64,000 bases of DNA from Xenophilus sp. E41 (GTDB lineage: Bacteria; Pseudomonadota; Gammaproteobacteria; Burkholderiales; Burkholderiaceae_C), in the NCBI RefSeq assembly GCF_003671765.1, contig NZ_QPIB01000042.1, positions 1 through 64,000 of the forward strand. Direction: 5' to 3'. Under the pieces are notes generated by a model. That model worked only from the letters and a program-made list of their open reading frames with translations. It was not told where the DNA came from and searched no databases. The position numbers and the translations under genes are program-made. Numbering within the stretch: position 1 is the first letter of the stretch; every line of letters starts with the position of its first letter. Shown in pieces: positions 48,088-56,446 of this stretch.

Positions 48088-48505
48088 CAAGAACGCTTCG
48101 CGCTGCGGCGCGCCCCTGTTCGTCGGCCGCCTTGTAGTTGTCGAGCAAGGCCGCCTCTTCGGGCGTGACCTCGCGTTGCACAGTTCCCTTTCCGACGCTC
48201 CGCGCCTTGTCGGCAACGTGCGCCGCTGCCCTCGGCTTCGGCCGGTAGTGGTCTGTCGCAACCGGAGCAGCATGCTCGACGACGACAGATCCAGGCGGCA
48301 TCAGCATGCGGTGCCCGGTGAGCACGTAAGCCACATCGACGCCGTGCATCGCGATCGCCTCAAGGTACTCAGCGTCGGGAGATCGCTTGCCAGTTTCGTA
48401 GTTCGACTGCGCATTCAGCTGCACGCCGCCGGCGGCCGCGAGCTCGCCTTGCGACAAGCCGAGCCGCTTGCGTTCTTCACGAAGCCGCGCCGCAAAATCA
48501 CTCAT
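48059..48505 (-). CDS. Phage repressor (XRE-family, CI/C-like)
   Basis: 148 aa from ATG 48505. N-terminal XRE HTH ('FAARLREERKRLGLSQGELA', 'NAQSNYETGKRSPDAEYLEA') and a short C-terminal region with no S24/LexA-type peptidase residues. So induction is unlikely to be by RecA-stimulated self-cleavage. Divergent from a Cro-like gene that shares the same HTH style; a perfect 16-bp palindrome lies between. Head gene of the leftward lysogeny operon. Confidence 0.88.
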   Translation of the reverse strand: MSDFAARLREERKRLGLSQGELAAAGGVQLNAQSNYETGKRSPDAEYLEAIAMHGVDVAYVLTGHRMLMPPGSVVVEHAAPVATDHYRPKPRAAAHVADKARSVGKGTVQREVTPEEAALLDNYKAADEQGRAAARSVLDALAKQKAA

Positions 48506-48527
48506 TCGGATAAAACTTCTTGCGCAT

Positions 48528-48543
48528 TCACTCAATTGAGTGA
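48528..48543. promoter_or_regulatory. Operator palindrome in the repressor/cro switch
   Basis: TCACTCAATTGAGTGA is a perfect 16-bp palindrome between repressor and cro. A half-site-like TCACTCATT lies at 48499-48507 over the repressor start codon. Likely operator for repressor and Cro. Confidence 0.75.
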
Positions 48544-48578
48544 TAAATTGCGCCGCACACACAGTAAATAGCACGGCG

Positions 48579-48959
48579 ATGGTACAGACCAACTCCCCAG
48601 AGGCGCATTTCGGCGCTCGACTCCGCGAGGAGAGAAAGCGTCTGCGGATGAACCAAACCGAGTTCGCTGGACTCGCGGCACTCACGAACTACGCCCAACT
48701 GAGCTACGAGAAGGGCACGCGCTCGCCTGACGCCAAGTACCTGCAGGCGATAGCAACCCACGGCGTCGACGTGCTGTACCTGCTCACCGGCGCCCGCCAG
48801 ACACCCACCAGCAACTGTTCTTGCCAGGCCGCTTCGGCCGGGCCGGACGCAGAAGCGGTCTACGTCTTGAAGGGCCACTTGCAACGCGTCTTTGGCCCGG
48901 CGACCAATCCCCAGGAAGCCGCGCGCACTGTCTTCCTGGCCGCTGCCGCAACCGCCTGA
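48579..48959 (+). CDS. Cro/Cox-like XRE-family regulator
   Basis: 126 aa from ATG 48579 (a GTG at 48540 would start inside the operator). HTH nearly parallel to the repressor: 'FGARLREERKRLRMNQTEFA', 'YAQLSYEKGTRSPDAKYLQA', 'HGVDVLYLLTG'. The two proteins look like paralogues facing each other across the operator. First gene of the early operon; expected to repress the lysogenic promoter. Confidence 0.85.
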   Translation: MVQTNSPEAHFGARLREERKRLRMNQTEFAGLAALTNYAQLSYEKGTRSPDAKYLQAIATHGVDVLYLLTGARQTPTSNCSCQAASAGPDAEAVYVLKGHLQRVFGPATNPQEAARTVFLAAAATA

Positions 48960-48997
48960 ACTCATCCCACCCTCCTTTGCCCGAAGGACTTTCGACG

Positions 48998-49207
48998 ATG
49001 TACCCCGATCCCAAGCGCATCCGCAACAAGCGTCTCACCGTGCGGTTCGACGGATACGAAGAGAAGCTGCTCAAGGCCATGGCCGAGTACCTGGGTGAGC
49101 AGCCCACCACGCTCATCCGCGACCTGGCGCTGCGCCAAGCCGAAGAGCTGCTGGGCGTGAGCCGCGAGTCGCTGCAGGACGGCAGTCTGCCCCGCGCAGC
49201 GGCGTAA
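48998..49207 (+). CDS. Small RHH-like (Arc/CopG) DNA-binding protein
   Basis: 69 aa, GAAGGA before ATG 48998. 'KRLTVRFDGYEEKLLKAMAE' followed by 'PTTLIRDLALRQAEELLG' fits a ribbon-helix-helix fold. Early regulator of unknown target. Confidence 0.7.
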   Translation: MYPDPKRIRNKRLTVRFDGYEEKLLKAMAEYLGEQPTTLIRDLALRQAEELLGVSRESLQDGSLPRAAA

Positions 49208-49269
49208 AGCGAGCCGCCAAACAAGCGGCCCGGAGCCAGTCAACACCCCGCCGAACGTCTGCCGAAAAG

Positions 49270-49464
49270 ATGCCGGATCACCACATCACCCTCACCGACG
49301 CCGAGCACGCCATGCTCGACCGGGTGCGTCGCGCGCAGGGCCTGACCAGCATCGCCCAGGCGGTCACATGGCTGACGAAAGTTCGACTGCGCAAGGACAT
49401 GGACATGGTCACCGGCCGCCGCCGCGGCCCGCGCCTCGCCACCTCGGGAGGCAAGCAGCAATGA
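49270..49464 (+). CDS. Small RHH-like early phage protein
   Basis: 64 aa. 'HHITLTDAEHAMLDRVRRAQ' and 'TSIAQAVTWLTKVRLRKDMD' suggest another short ribbon-helix-helix or helical DNA-binding protein with a basic tail. Overlaps the Ogr-like gene by 4 bp. Confidence 0.65.
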   Translation: MPDHHITLTDAEHAMLDRVRRAQGLTSIAQAVTWLTKVRLRKDMDMVTGRRRGPRLATSGGKQQ

Positions 49465-49877
49465 ACGCCGCCCCCGAAGCGCTGGCCGAGCAGGCCGACG
49501 CGAACAACCGCTACATGCGCATCACCATCGAGTGCCCGCACTGCGGCACCCGGTGTGTGGCCTGCGACAGCCGCGCCCTGAGCAAGACCATGCGCGAAAT
49601 CACCTACCGCTGCCGCAATTGGAAGTGCGGCTTCGTGGGCGTCGCGACGCTGGAATTCGCGCGCGTGCTGGTGCTGTCGAGCATCCCCGCGGCAGACGTT
49701 TCGCTGCCGCTGTCGCGCCACATCCGTCGCGGCCAGCTCGCGCTTCAGCTGAGCGACGACAACAACCTAGCGGACGAAGAAGCCGCCCACCTGGCCAGCC
49801 TGCACGTGCCCACCAACGACTGGGGCGCGAGCAGCAGCCGACACACCAGCGCCACGCCCGCCGCCCCGCCGGGCTGA
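49461..49877 (+). CDS. ogr: Ogr/Delta-like zinc-finger late transcription activator
   Basis: 138 aa. 'RITIECPHCGTRCVACDSRA' and 'EITYRCRNWKCGFVGVATLE' give the Ogr zinc site (C-x2-C and C-x4-C), and 'FARVLVLSSIP' matches the usual end of the Ogr core. Longer than P2 Ogr (72 aa), with an extra C-terminal region. It is in the early operon instead of after gpD. Should switch on the late promoters. Confidence 0.85.
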   Translation: MNAAPEALAEQADANNRYMRITIECPHCGTRCVACDSRALSKTMREITYRCRNWKCGFVGVATLEFARVLVLSSIPAADVSLPLSRHIRRGQLALQLSDDNNLADEEAAHLASLHVPTNDWGASSSRHTSATPAAPPG

Positions 49878-49979
49878 CGCCCACCGCGCCCTCCGGCGCC
49901 CCCCTGCCCAACCCACTGCCACGCGCCCTTTTCAGGGCGTGCGGCCCGACTCACGCCTACGCCTTTGGAAACCGCCGTC

Positions 49980-50612
49980 ATGTCCCACACCGCCCGCCGC
50001 TACACCGAGAAGCTCCCGCGCCGAATCGACGTGCCCAAGGTGCCGCAGATCACGCGCGAACAGGCCCAGCGCCTGCCGCTGCTCGACCGGGTGCTGCTTG
50101 AAGAGCACCAACGCCACGCGGCCCGGCTGGCCGACATCCGGCGCGTCGCTGACAAGCTCGCCGCACTCGACCCCATCGTGCAGGCGGCTCAGGCCGAAGG
50201 CGCGTACATCGACATCCAGTACGTGCGCCAGAGCTACGCGAGCCATCGCTACAGCGCGGAAGGCCGCAGCGTCCACGCCGTGCAGCTCGCGCCATCGGAC
50301 ACCTTTTCCGACTGGCGGACCCCGAAGACCCAAAACGCCGTGGCGGCGGCGTTGCTCGCGGCCGGCTGGCGGGTGGTCCACGTCGACGCCGACGGCTCGC
50401 AGATCGTGCGCGACCGCATCGTCTTCATGCACGGCCACCGCGCCGTCGAAACGACCTGCATGCGCCAGTGGGTGCTCGACGCGATCGAGGCCGGCCACAT
50501 CACCGCCGCCACTGCCGGCCGCCACCCGGCCACGGACACCGGCACGCCGCTGAGCAGGGGCACGGCCACGACCGCCCCAGCCGCGCGCGCCTCGCAGCCG
50601 CATGAAGGCTGA
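49980..50612 (+). CDS. Early phage protein of unknown function
   Basis: 210 aa from ATG 49980 (a TTG at 49965 is possible). Soluble; helical N-terminal half ('LLEEHQRHAARLADIRRVAD') and a mixed middle with 'AALLAAGWRVVHVDADGSQI' and 'MHGHRAVETTCMRQWVLDAI'. No family recognised. Its stop overlaps the next start (ATGAAGGCTGA). Confidence 0.7.
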   Translation: MSHTARRYTEKLPRRIDVPKVPQITREQAQRLPLLDRVLLEEHQRHAARLADIRRVADKLAALDPIVQAAQAEGAYIDIQYVRQSYASHRYSAEGRSVHAVQLAPSDTFSDWRTPKTQNAVAAALLAAGWRVVHVDADGSQIVRDRIVFMHGHRAVETTCMRQWVLDAIEAGHITAATAGRHPATDTGTPLSRGTATTAPAARASQPHEG

Positions 50613-50958
50613 GCCCGAGCACGAAGAGCACCACGGCCCACCTCGACCGCCCCCGCGCATCCCCGATGGACAGCCCAATCCGTTCTACGCCGGCCACAAG
50701 GTTCGCCTCGCCGAGTTGCGCGACGAGTTCTCGAGCGCTGCCGGCAGGCCGCGCGGCGAGCTTCACGAAGAAGTCGAGTGGAGTGGCCTGCCGCTCATGT
50801 TGCGCTTCTACCTGCTCACGCAGGCAGGGCTCGACGACCCCGACGGCGCGCTGCAGCGCCGGTGGCGCGAATACCCCGACGGCGACCGCGTCGCCGTGCG
50901 CGCCATCTTGCGGGCGTGGCTGCGCGCCCTCGACGCGCTCGACGCGCTGACCTTGTAG
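50602..50958 (+). CDS. Early phage protein of unknown function
   Basis: 118 aa. Pro/His-rich N-terminus ('EHEEHHGPPRPPPRIPDGQP'), then a helical part ('KVRLAELRDEFSSA', 'LPLMLRFYLLTQAGLDDPDG'). No family recognised. Immediately before gpA and ending 11 bp before it. Confidence 0.7.
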   Translation: MKAEPEHEEHHGPPRPPPRIPDGQPNPFYAGHKVRLAELRDEFSSAAGRPRGELHEEVEWSGLPLMLRFYLLTQAGLDDPDGALQRRWREYPDGDRVAVRAILRAWLRALDALDALTL

Positions 50959-50969
50959 GCGCCGCCACC

Positions 50970-53234
50970 ATGCGTTTCGTCACCGCACAGCACAGCAAGC
51001 CCGATCCGGTCTTCTGGATGCGGCAGCGTTCCAACCTGCCAATGGCACAGCACGTCGCCCAGGTGGCTCGGCTGATGGACGCACGGCTGCGCGGCACGGT
51101 ACCGCCGCAGTGGGTGCCGGCCCTCGACATCATCATGCCGCCCAAGCCCACCGTGCGGGCCGTCGGCGGCGACTGGCTGAGCTGGAATCTGGCCCGCGTG
51201 GACGCGATGCGCGACTTCGAGCACGCGCACAAGGACATCCTGCACTGGGCGGTGGACGATCACGAGGTCTGCGCGCGCGCCAAGCGCTGCGCGGACACGG
51301 TCGACGACCTGCTCAACGGCCACTCGATGCCGATGAGCCGGCAGGATCGCCTCGACACCGTGCTCGACTACTGCGAGCGCATCGGCGTCGAGGTGCCCAA
51401 CGCCCTCACGTCGGATGGCCTGGTCGCCCGCGCCGTCACCGAACAATGGTGGCGCCGGGCCCTGCGCCGCAAGGTGGCGCGCACCGTGGAGCATGCGGCC
51501 ATCAAGCTGGGCGTGGTGCACCACCGCAATGGCGGCTACGCCAGCGACGAAGCCTGCCGCCGCCGCGTCGACCAGAACCAGCGCAACGCCGCGCTGCTCA
51601 AGAAGACGAAGATGCGCAACGAAGCCGGCCAGGTCTACAGCCTGGCCGAGCTGGCCGCGGTGTCGCCCAGCAACCGCGACATCCGCCGCGGCGAGCTGAT
51701 GACGCGCATCCGAGGTTGCGAGGAGTACGCCGACGCGCAGGGCCACCACGGCGTGTTCCTGACGCTGACCTGCCCGAGCCGCTACCACGCGGTGCTGTCG
51801 GGCGGCCGGTCGCGCTGGGCCAGGCCCACGAAGAACAACAAGTTCGAGGGCGACTCGCCGCGCGACGCGCAGAAGTGGCTGTGCGGCATGTGGGCCAAGG
51901 CCCGCGCCAAGATGGCCCGCAAGGGCGTGCAGGGCTACGGCTTCCGCGTGGCCGAGCCGCACCACGACGGATGCCCGCACTGGCATGCGCTGCTGTGGTT
52001 CACCTCCGCCGAGCAGGCCAAGCTGGCACAGCAGATCATCAGCGGGTACTGGCTGAGCGACGCCGGCGACGAACCCGGTGCCGTGCGCAACCGCTGCAAG
52101 TTCATCGCCATGACTCGCGGCGGCGCCGCGGGCTATGTGGCCAAGTACGTGGCCAAGAACATCGGCGCCGAGGACGGCGGCGACGCAGGCGTCGGCCAGC
52201 ACACCGACACCGTCGACGGCTTCGAGCACGTCATGGACACGCGCGAGTTCAAGGGCTGGCAACGCGTCGATGCCTGGGCCAGCACCTGGGGCATCCGCCA
52301 GTTCCAGGCGATCGGCCAGCCGAGCGTGACGGTGTGGCGCGAGATGCGCCGCGTCACGCAGGACCAGATCGACGCCATCCGTCGCACCCTCGACGGCAGC
52401 ACCGAGACGCTGCGCCAGCGCTTCCGGCACAAGACGTCCGAAGAGTTCGAGCAGATCCGGCTGCAGTTCGGCGAGCGGCCCGCCGTCGCCGCGTGGTTCG
52501 CGGTGCACAAGGTCGGTGGTATCCAGGCCTCGTGGGAGCGCTACGTGCGCGCGCAGGGCGGGATGTGCAAGAAGCGCCGCGAGTGGGCGCTGCGCACCGC
52601 CGTGCGTGCCACCGAGTGCAGCAAAAACGGCTTCGGCGAAACCATCACCAAGAAAGTCACCGTCGGCGTCGAGACACGCAGCGGGAAATGGCTCATCAGC
52701 CGCCGCCAGGCATGGAAGCCCTGCGCAGGCGAAGCCGAGCAGGACAAGGCGCAGCGCGCAGCGCTGGGCCGCCCTTGGACTCGTTTCAATAACTGTACGG
52801 CCCGGCTCACCCGTGAGCCGCTGCGCCAGCTCATGCACGGCGACAACCCCTGGCCGAATGACCACGATTCCGCCCTCATCCTGCCGCCGGAGCCCTTCAA
52901 GACCACGAAACGGCACCTCGGATGGGATGACGACACCGACCGAGACGATGACGAAGGCCCGCTGCGGCACCGCCGCGCCCCCGCTCCGAACGCCGGCACC
53001 TTCGATCCGGGCATCGCCGTGGCCGCGCAGCAGATCCGCGAGGCCGACGCGCGCTGGCAGCGCGAGCGCGAAGCCCTCGCACGCCTGAACCCGGGCGCCT
53101 TCGCACCCGCCGCAGCACCGGTGCCGGCCGACGTGCCCGGCCGCGTGCCCACCGACCCCCGACCCCCCGAGTTCGCCGCCTTCGCAGCCCGCGTCAAAGC
53201 CGGCGCGGCGCGGCTGCGCGCGGCGGGCCACTGA
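50970..53234 (+). CDS. A: Replication initiation protein, HUH endonuclease (P2 gpA family)
   Basis: 754 aa (P2 gpA 761). Rolling-circle initiator: HUH motif 'PHWHALLWF' with H337 and H339, and the two catalytic Tyr Y389 and Y393 in 'GYVAKYVAKN'. Nicks ori within its own gene in P2 and starts rolling-circle replication. ATG 50970 chosen; the upstream frame is the shadow of the preceding gene. The C-terminal 120 residues are charged and Ala/Pro rich. Central gene of the early operon. Confidence 0.94.
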   Translation: MRFVTAQHSKPDPVFWMRQRSNLPMAQHVAQVARLMDARLRGTVPPQWVPALDIIMPPKPTVRAVGGDWLSWNLARVDAMRDFEHAHKDILHWAVDDHEVCARAKRCADTVDDLLNGHSMPMSRQDRLDTVLDYCERIGVEVPNALTSDGLVARAVTEQWWRRALRRKVARTVEHAAIKLGVVHHRNGGYASDEACRRRVDQNQRNAALLKKTKMRNEAGQVYSLAELAAVSPSNRDIRRGELMTRIRGCEEYADAQGHHGVFLTLTCPSRYHAVLSGGRSRWARPTKNNKFEGDSPRDAQKWLCGMWAKARAKMARKGVQGYGFRVAEPHHDGCPHWHALLWFTSAEQAKLAQQIISGYWLSDAGDEPGAVRNRCKFIAMTRGGAAGYVAKYVAKNIGAEDGGDAGVGQHTDTVDGFEHVMDTREFKGWQRVDAWASTWGIRQFQAIGQPSVTVWREMRRVTQDQIDAIRRTLDGSTETLRQRFRHKTSEEFEQIRLQFGERPAVAAWFAVHKVGGIQASWERYVRAQGGMCKKRREWALRTAVRATECSKNGFGETITKKVTVGVETRSGKWLISRRQAWKPCAGEAEQDKAQRAALGRPWTRFNNCTARLTREPLRQLMHGDNPWPNDHDSALILPPEPFKTTKRHLGWDDDTDRDDDEGPLRHRRAPAPNAGTFDPGIAVAAQQIREADARWQREREALARLNPGAFAPAAAPVPADVPGRVPTDPRPPEFAAFAARVKAGAARLRAAGH

Positions 53235-53259
53235 ACCACCACCACCGGAGCAACAGCGC

Positions 53260-53547
53260 ATGTCACGCAACGCCCCTCGTCCCCTCGCGCTCGTGCAACA
53301 GCACGCGCCCTTCCAGCCGCCGATGGCGCACAAGGTGCGCATCCCGGCGCCCTACCTGCCCGCCTGCGCGACCGACGTGCGGGCCACGATCGAGCGCGTG
53401 CAGGCGCAGCTCGCCGCCCAGGCCGCCCGGTCCGCCAGCTCGCGCCGCAAAGTCCGCGCCGTGGCCACGGCGCCCGCCCAGCAGCCCGACCTCTTCGTCG
53501 GCCCCACCGTCGTCTGCATCGACGCAGTGCAGCGGAGGGCCGCATGA
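53260..53547 (+). CDS. Small early phage protein
   Basis: 95 aa, GGAG before ATG 53260. Basic; N-terminal 'LVQQHAPFQPPMAHKVRIPA', middle helix 'VRATIERVQAQLAAQAARSA', C-terminal hydrophobic end. No family recognised. Overlaps the next gene by 4 bp. Confidence 0.65.
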   Translation: MSRNAPRPLALVQQHAPFQPPMAHKVRIPAPYLPACATDVRATIERVQAQLAAQAARSASSRRKVRAVATAPAQQPDLFVGPTVVCIDAVQRRAA

Positions 53548-53714
53548 CCGCCCACCGGCTCAACCACCACGACATCCTGGCGATCGAGGCCGTGCGTGCC
53601 CGCCGTCAGGCCAAGGCCGATGCCAACACCCGCGCCGACGTTCTCACCCTGGCCGGATGCGCTGCTGGCCTGATCGCGTTGGTCGTGCTGAACGTCATCG
53701 GAGCTCTGTCGTGA
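53544..53714 (+). CDS. Small single-span membrane protein
   Basis: 56 aa (ATG 53544 to TGA 53714). Charged N-terminal half ('NHHDILAIEAVRARRQAKAD') and a C-terminal membrane helix ('VLTLAGCAAGLIALVVLNVI'). Overlaps both neighbours by 4 bp. Unknown function. Confidence 0.6.
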   Translation: MTAHRLNHHDILAIEAVRARRQAKADANTRADVLTLAGCAAGLIALVVLNVIGALS

Positions 53715-53905
53715 GCGCCCCACCTTCGCCGCCTCGGCCGCCGGGGCGGGCGTTGCCCACCATCGACGACGCTTGCACGCGACTGGCGACCGCGTGCTCC
53801 GCGAAGGAACGTCTCTACGCATGCGGGGAGCTCATCAGTGCCACGCTGCGGGAGGCCGCGCGGCTCCGCGAAGAGCTCAGCAAGTCCGAAGGTGCACCGT
53901 CGTGA
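53711..53905 (+). CDS. Small early phage protein
   Basis: 64 aa with a GTG start at 53711 (GTGA overlap). Pro-rich start then a helix ('LPTIDDACTRLATACSAKER', 'ISATLREAARLREELSK'). No family recognised. Confidence 0.6.
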   Translation: MSAPPSPPRPPGRALPTIDDACTRLATACSAKERLYACGELISATLREAARLREELSKSEGAPS

Positions 53906-54207
53906 GCCGCCCCGACCTCTACCCGCACGAGCGCGACGAGTGGGTCAGCACCAGCTACGCGCCCCTGCGAGCCGACCCGGAACTGCCGCGCGAGAGCGTC
54001 CTCGGGCGCCTGCGCGCAAACCACGACACGCTGGCGCAGCGCACGCGCGCCACGGTCGGCGCGCAGGGCACCACGCCCCGCCGCGGCTTGGTGGTCTTCG
54101 TCGCCATCGTCGCCGCGGTGCTGCTGCTGGCCGGCTTGCGCGCGCAGTCCCCCCACTTCGCCGAACCCACGGCACCCGCCGCGCCCACGGCGGCCAGCAA
54201 GGGCTGA
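53902..54207 (+). CDS. Small single-span membrane protein
   Basis: 101 aa from GTG 53902 (GTGA overlap with the previous gene). Soluble N-terminal part ('YPHERDEWVSTSYAPLRADP') and a membrane helix 'GLVVFVAIVAAVLLLAGL' near the C-terminus. No family recognised. Confidence 0.6.
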   Translation: MSRPDLYPHERDEWVSTSYAPLRADPELPRESVLGRLRANHDTLAQRTRATVGAQGTTPRRGLVVFVAIVAAVLLLAGLRAQSPHFAEPTAPAAPTAASKG

Positions 54208-54210
54208 CAT

Positions 54211-54444
54211 ATGGCAGACCGAGCCCACGCTCCCCGCTGGTTGTCCGCCGCCGCGCCCGCCGCTGCCGCCGTCGTCCAGCGCTTCCGCGCGTGCGACCTG
54301 TGCGAGCACGGCGCCACGCGCGCCGGGCAGCGGCAGTGCGCACGCCCTGCCGCAGCACCCGAGCCGATCGAGCGCGCCCGGTCGTCGCTCGGAAGCTGCG
54401 GCCCGGAAGCGCGATTCCTCGACGTGCCGGCCTGGCACGCCTGA
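54211..54444 (+). CDS. Small Cys-containing early phage protein
   Basis: 77 aa. Four Cys in the middle ('FRACDLCEHGATRAGQRQCA', 'GSCGPEA') could bind a metal ion. No family recognised. Starts 3 bp after the previous stop. Confidence 0.6.
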   Translation: MADRAHAPRWLSAAAPAAAAVVQRFRACDLCEHGATRAGQRQCARPAAAPEPIERARSSLGSCGPEARFLDVPAWHA

Positions 54445-54457
54445 CCCGAGACGCTGC

Positions 54458-54733
54458 ATGCCCCGTCCGACTGAGCCCACCGAGCAGCAGCTGCGCGAGG
54501 CCTGCGCCCGCATGGCGCGGCGCTTCCGCTGGCTGGACGCGTTCGAGACGGTCATGCAAGACCCCGTGCGCAGGCGCCTCGTGCGCGTAGCGGCGATGCA
54601 CCCCACGGCCGCCGGCACGCCAGCTCGGCGCCCCGCGGCCGCGCCCGGCTGGCAAGCACCCCGGCGCCAGCGCCGCCCGCTGCCCTTTCTCGACCTCAAG
54701 CGCGCCGCCGCAGGCGAGCGCGACGACGACTGA
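54458..54733 (+). CDS. Small basic early phage protein
   Basis: 91 aa, Arg-rich ('ACARMARRFRWLDAFETVMQ', then a Pro/Arg-rich half). No family recognised. Confidence 0.6.
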   Translation: MPRPTEPTEQQLREACARMARRFRWLDAFETVMQDPVRRRLVRVAAMHPTAAGTPARRPAAAPGWQAPRRQRRPLPFLDLKRAAAGERDDD

Positions 54734-54750
54734 CCACCCACCGAGAGCCC

Positions 54751-55473
54751 ATGACCCTCACCCACATCACCATGAACGCGCGTCGGTTCGGCAAGACCGA
54801 GACGCTGCGCAGTGCGTTCGCCGAGCAGTTCCTGACCCGGCCCGGTCCGCGCCCCCTCATCCTCGCCCTCACCGGCCACACCGACGTAGGCAAGGACACC
54901 ATCGCCGGCATCCTCGCGCCGGAGCACGGCTTCGGCGCGATCGCGTTCGCTGATGCGCTGCGCCGCGAGGTGTCGGAGGCTTGGCGCGTCGACGTGCGCA
55001 ACCTCACCGATCGGGCCACGAAAGAACTGGCCCGCCCAAGCTTGGCAGCAGGCATGTGCAACGTGCCCGGCTTCCTGCATTGGTGCGTCGACTGCGGCGA
55101 CAGCCTGCACGAGCCTCGCAGCCCGCGATGGGTGCTGCAGCGCTGGGCCACGTATCAACGCCGCTTCGATCCCGACTACTACGCCCGCATCGTCGACCGC
55201 TGGATCGTCCGCCAGGTCGGCACCGGCTGGAGTCGCATCGTCGTCTCGGACCTGCGCGACCCGGTGGAAGAGACGGTGCTGCGCCGGATGGGCGCGAAGG
55301 TCGTGCGCGTGCACCGCCCCGATCGCGCGCCGCTGGCGGCCGACACCGCCGGCCACACCAGCGAGCAGCACCACCGCATCACGGCCGACGCGGACATCGT
55401 CAACGACGGAAGCCTGCAGCAGCTGGTCGAGTCGACGCTCGAATGCGTCGCTGCACTGGAGCGCACGCTTTGA
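54751..55473 (+). CDS. Deoxynucleoside monophosphate kinase-like P-loop NTPase
   Basis: 240 aa. Walker A 'TGHTDVGKDT' (41-50) and 'FADALRREVSEAWRVD' are typical of phage dNMP kinases (T4 gene 1-like) and related adenylate kinases; 'IVVSDLRDPVEETVLRRMGA' is the second conserved region and 'VNDGSLQQL' the third. Would phosphorylate dNMPs for phage DNA synthesis. Overlaps the next gene by 4 bp (TTGA). Confidence 0.82.
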   Translation: MTLTHITMNARRFGKTETLRSAFAEQFLTRPGPRPLILALTGHTDVGKDTIAGILAPEHGFGAIAFADALRREVSEAWRVDVRNLTDRATKELARPSLAAGMCNVPGFLHWCVDCGDSLHEPRSPRWVLQRWATYQRRFDPDYYARIVDRWIVRQVGTGWSRIVVSDLRDPVEETVLRRMGAKVVRVHRPDRAPLAADTAGHTSEQHHRITADADIVNDGSLQQLVESTLECVAALERTL

Positions 55474-55976
55474 AGGCCACCACCGCCCCGAAGCGGGCGC
55501 GCCAGCACGCGCGCCGCACCCAGCTCGCGCATGCCCACCCCGTGGCGACTGCCATCGCCAAGAAGCGCATGGCCGAGCACATGACCACCATCAGCATCGC
55601 CATCTACATGGCGGCCGACGGCGAGCCCGAGCGCGAGCTGCTGGCGCACCTGGGATGGATGCTGGGCATCGGTGCCGAGATCGCCGCGCAGCTCGGCATG
55701 GTCGGCCCGCTGGTGCAGCTCAAGCGGCAGCACGCCGCCCTGCGCACCGTGCTGCAGATGAGCGAGCAAGGCGCGTGGCAAGCCGCCCAGGCGCCCGTGC
55801 TGTGCGGCGCCGCGACCGAGGCCAAAGACCTTCTCATCGCCCACCCCGCCATCGGCGCCACGCTCATCGAGAGCGCCGACTGGCTGGCTTCGCGCATCCG
55901 CAACGGCGACGCGCGTCTCTCCGACGTGTCCGGTGCCGAGCTCTATTCCAACCCGCCCCAAGGACTGCCCCAATGA
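55470..55976 (+). CDS. Early phage protein of unknown function
   Basis: 168 aa from a TTG at 55470 overlapping the kinase stop, with GGAG 8 bases before it. Basic N-terminus, then helical sequence ('LGWMLGIGAEIAAQLGMVGP', 'LKRQHAALRTVLQMSEQGAW'). No family recognised. ATG 55569 is a possible alternative start. Confidence 0.65.
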   Translation: MKATTAPKRARQHARRTQLAHAHPVATAIAKKRMAEHMTTISIAIYMAADGEPERELLAHLGWMLGIGAEIAAQLGMVGPLVQLKRQHAALRTVLQMSEQGAWQAAQAPVLCGAATEAKDLLIAHPAIGATLIESADWLASRIRNGDARLSDVSGAELYSNPPQGLPQ

Positions 55977-56446
55977 GCACCCTCTCCCCCGAACGGCTGC
56001 GCGAGCTCGCGCAACAGATGCGCGACGCCGCGCTCGGCACCACCGGCCGCGACATGCACGTCTGCGTGAACAGCGGCGACTTGGCCGACCTGCTTGAAGA
56101 GTTGGAGGTGCCTGGGTTCGACTTCGCCGCTCACCTGGCCCGGCAAGCGGCGTTCAGCGCACGCACCTTCGGCCCAGGCCGCCGCACCAAGGGCGTCTGC
56201 GATCACATCCGCAAAGAGCTGATCGAGGTAGAGGCCGCGCCGGCGGACCTCTCCGAATGGATCGATGTCGTCATCCTCGCACTCGACGGCGCGTGGCGCA
56301 CGGGCGCGCGGCCGAACCAGATCATCGAGGCCATAGTCGCCAAGCAGGCCAAGAACGAACGCCGCGTTTGGCCGGACTGGCGCACTGCTGACCCTGACAA
56401 GGCCATCGAACACGACCGGAGCGTGGAGGGCAAGGCAGCATGCTGA
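55973..56446 (+). CDS. dATP/dGTP pyrophosphohydrolase-like protein (DUF550)
   Basis: 157 aa. Residues about 45-150 are the DUF550 (MazG-like) domain: 'FAAHLARQAAFSARTFGPGR', 'GVCDHIRKELIEVEAAPADL', 'SEWIDVVILALDGAWRTGAR'. The E-x2-E and E-x2-D metal-binding pattern is visible. Known members hydrolyse dATP/dGTP to monophosphates. Between a dNMP kinase and two methyltransferases, so part of a nucleotide/DNA-modification group. Overlaps the C5-methyltransferase gene by 7 bp. Confidence 0.85.
   Translation: MSTLSPERLRELAQQMRDAALGTTGRDMHVCVNSGDLADLLEELEVPGFDFAAHLARQAAFSARTFGPGRRTKGVCDHIRKELIEVEAAPADLSEWIDVVILALDGAWRTGARPNQIIEAIVAKQAKNERRVWPDWRTADPDKAIEHDRSVEGKAAC

Noticed and set aside
49600-49911. 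Minus-strand open frame opposite the Ogr-like gene
   Set aside because: Gly/Arg-rich shadow without start signals; the plus strand has the zinc-finger gene.
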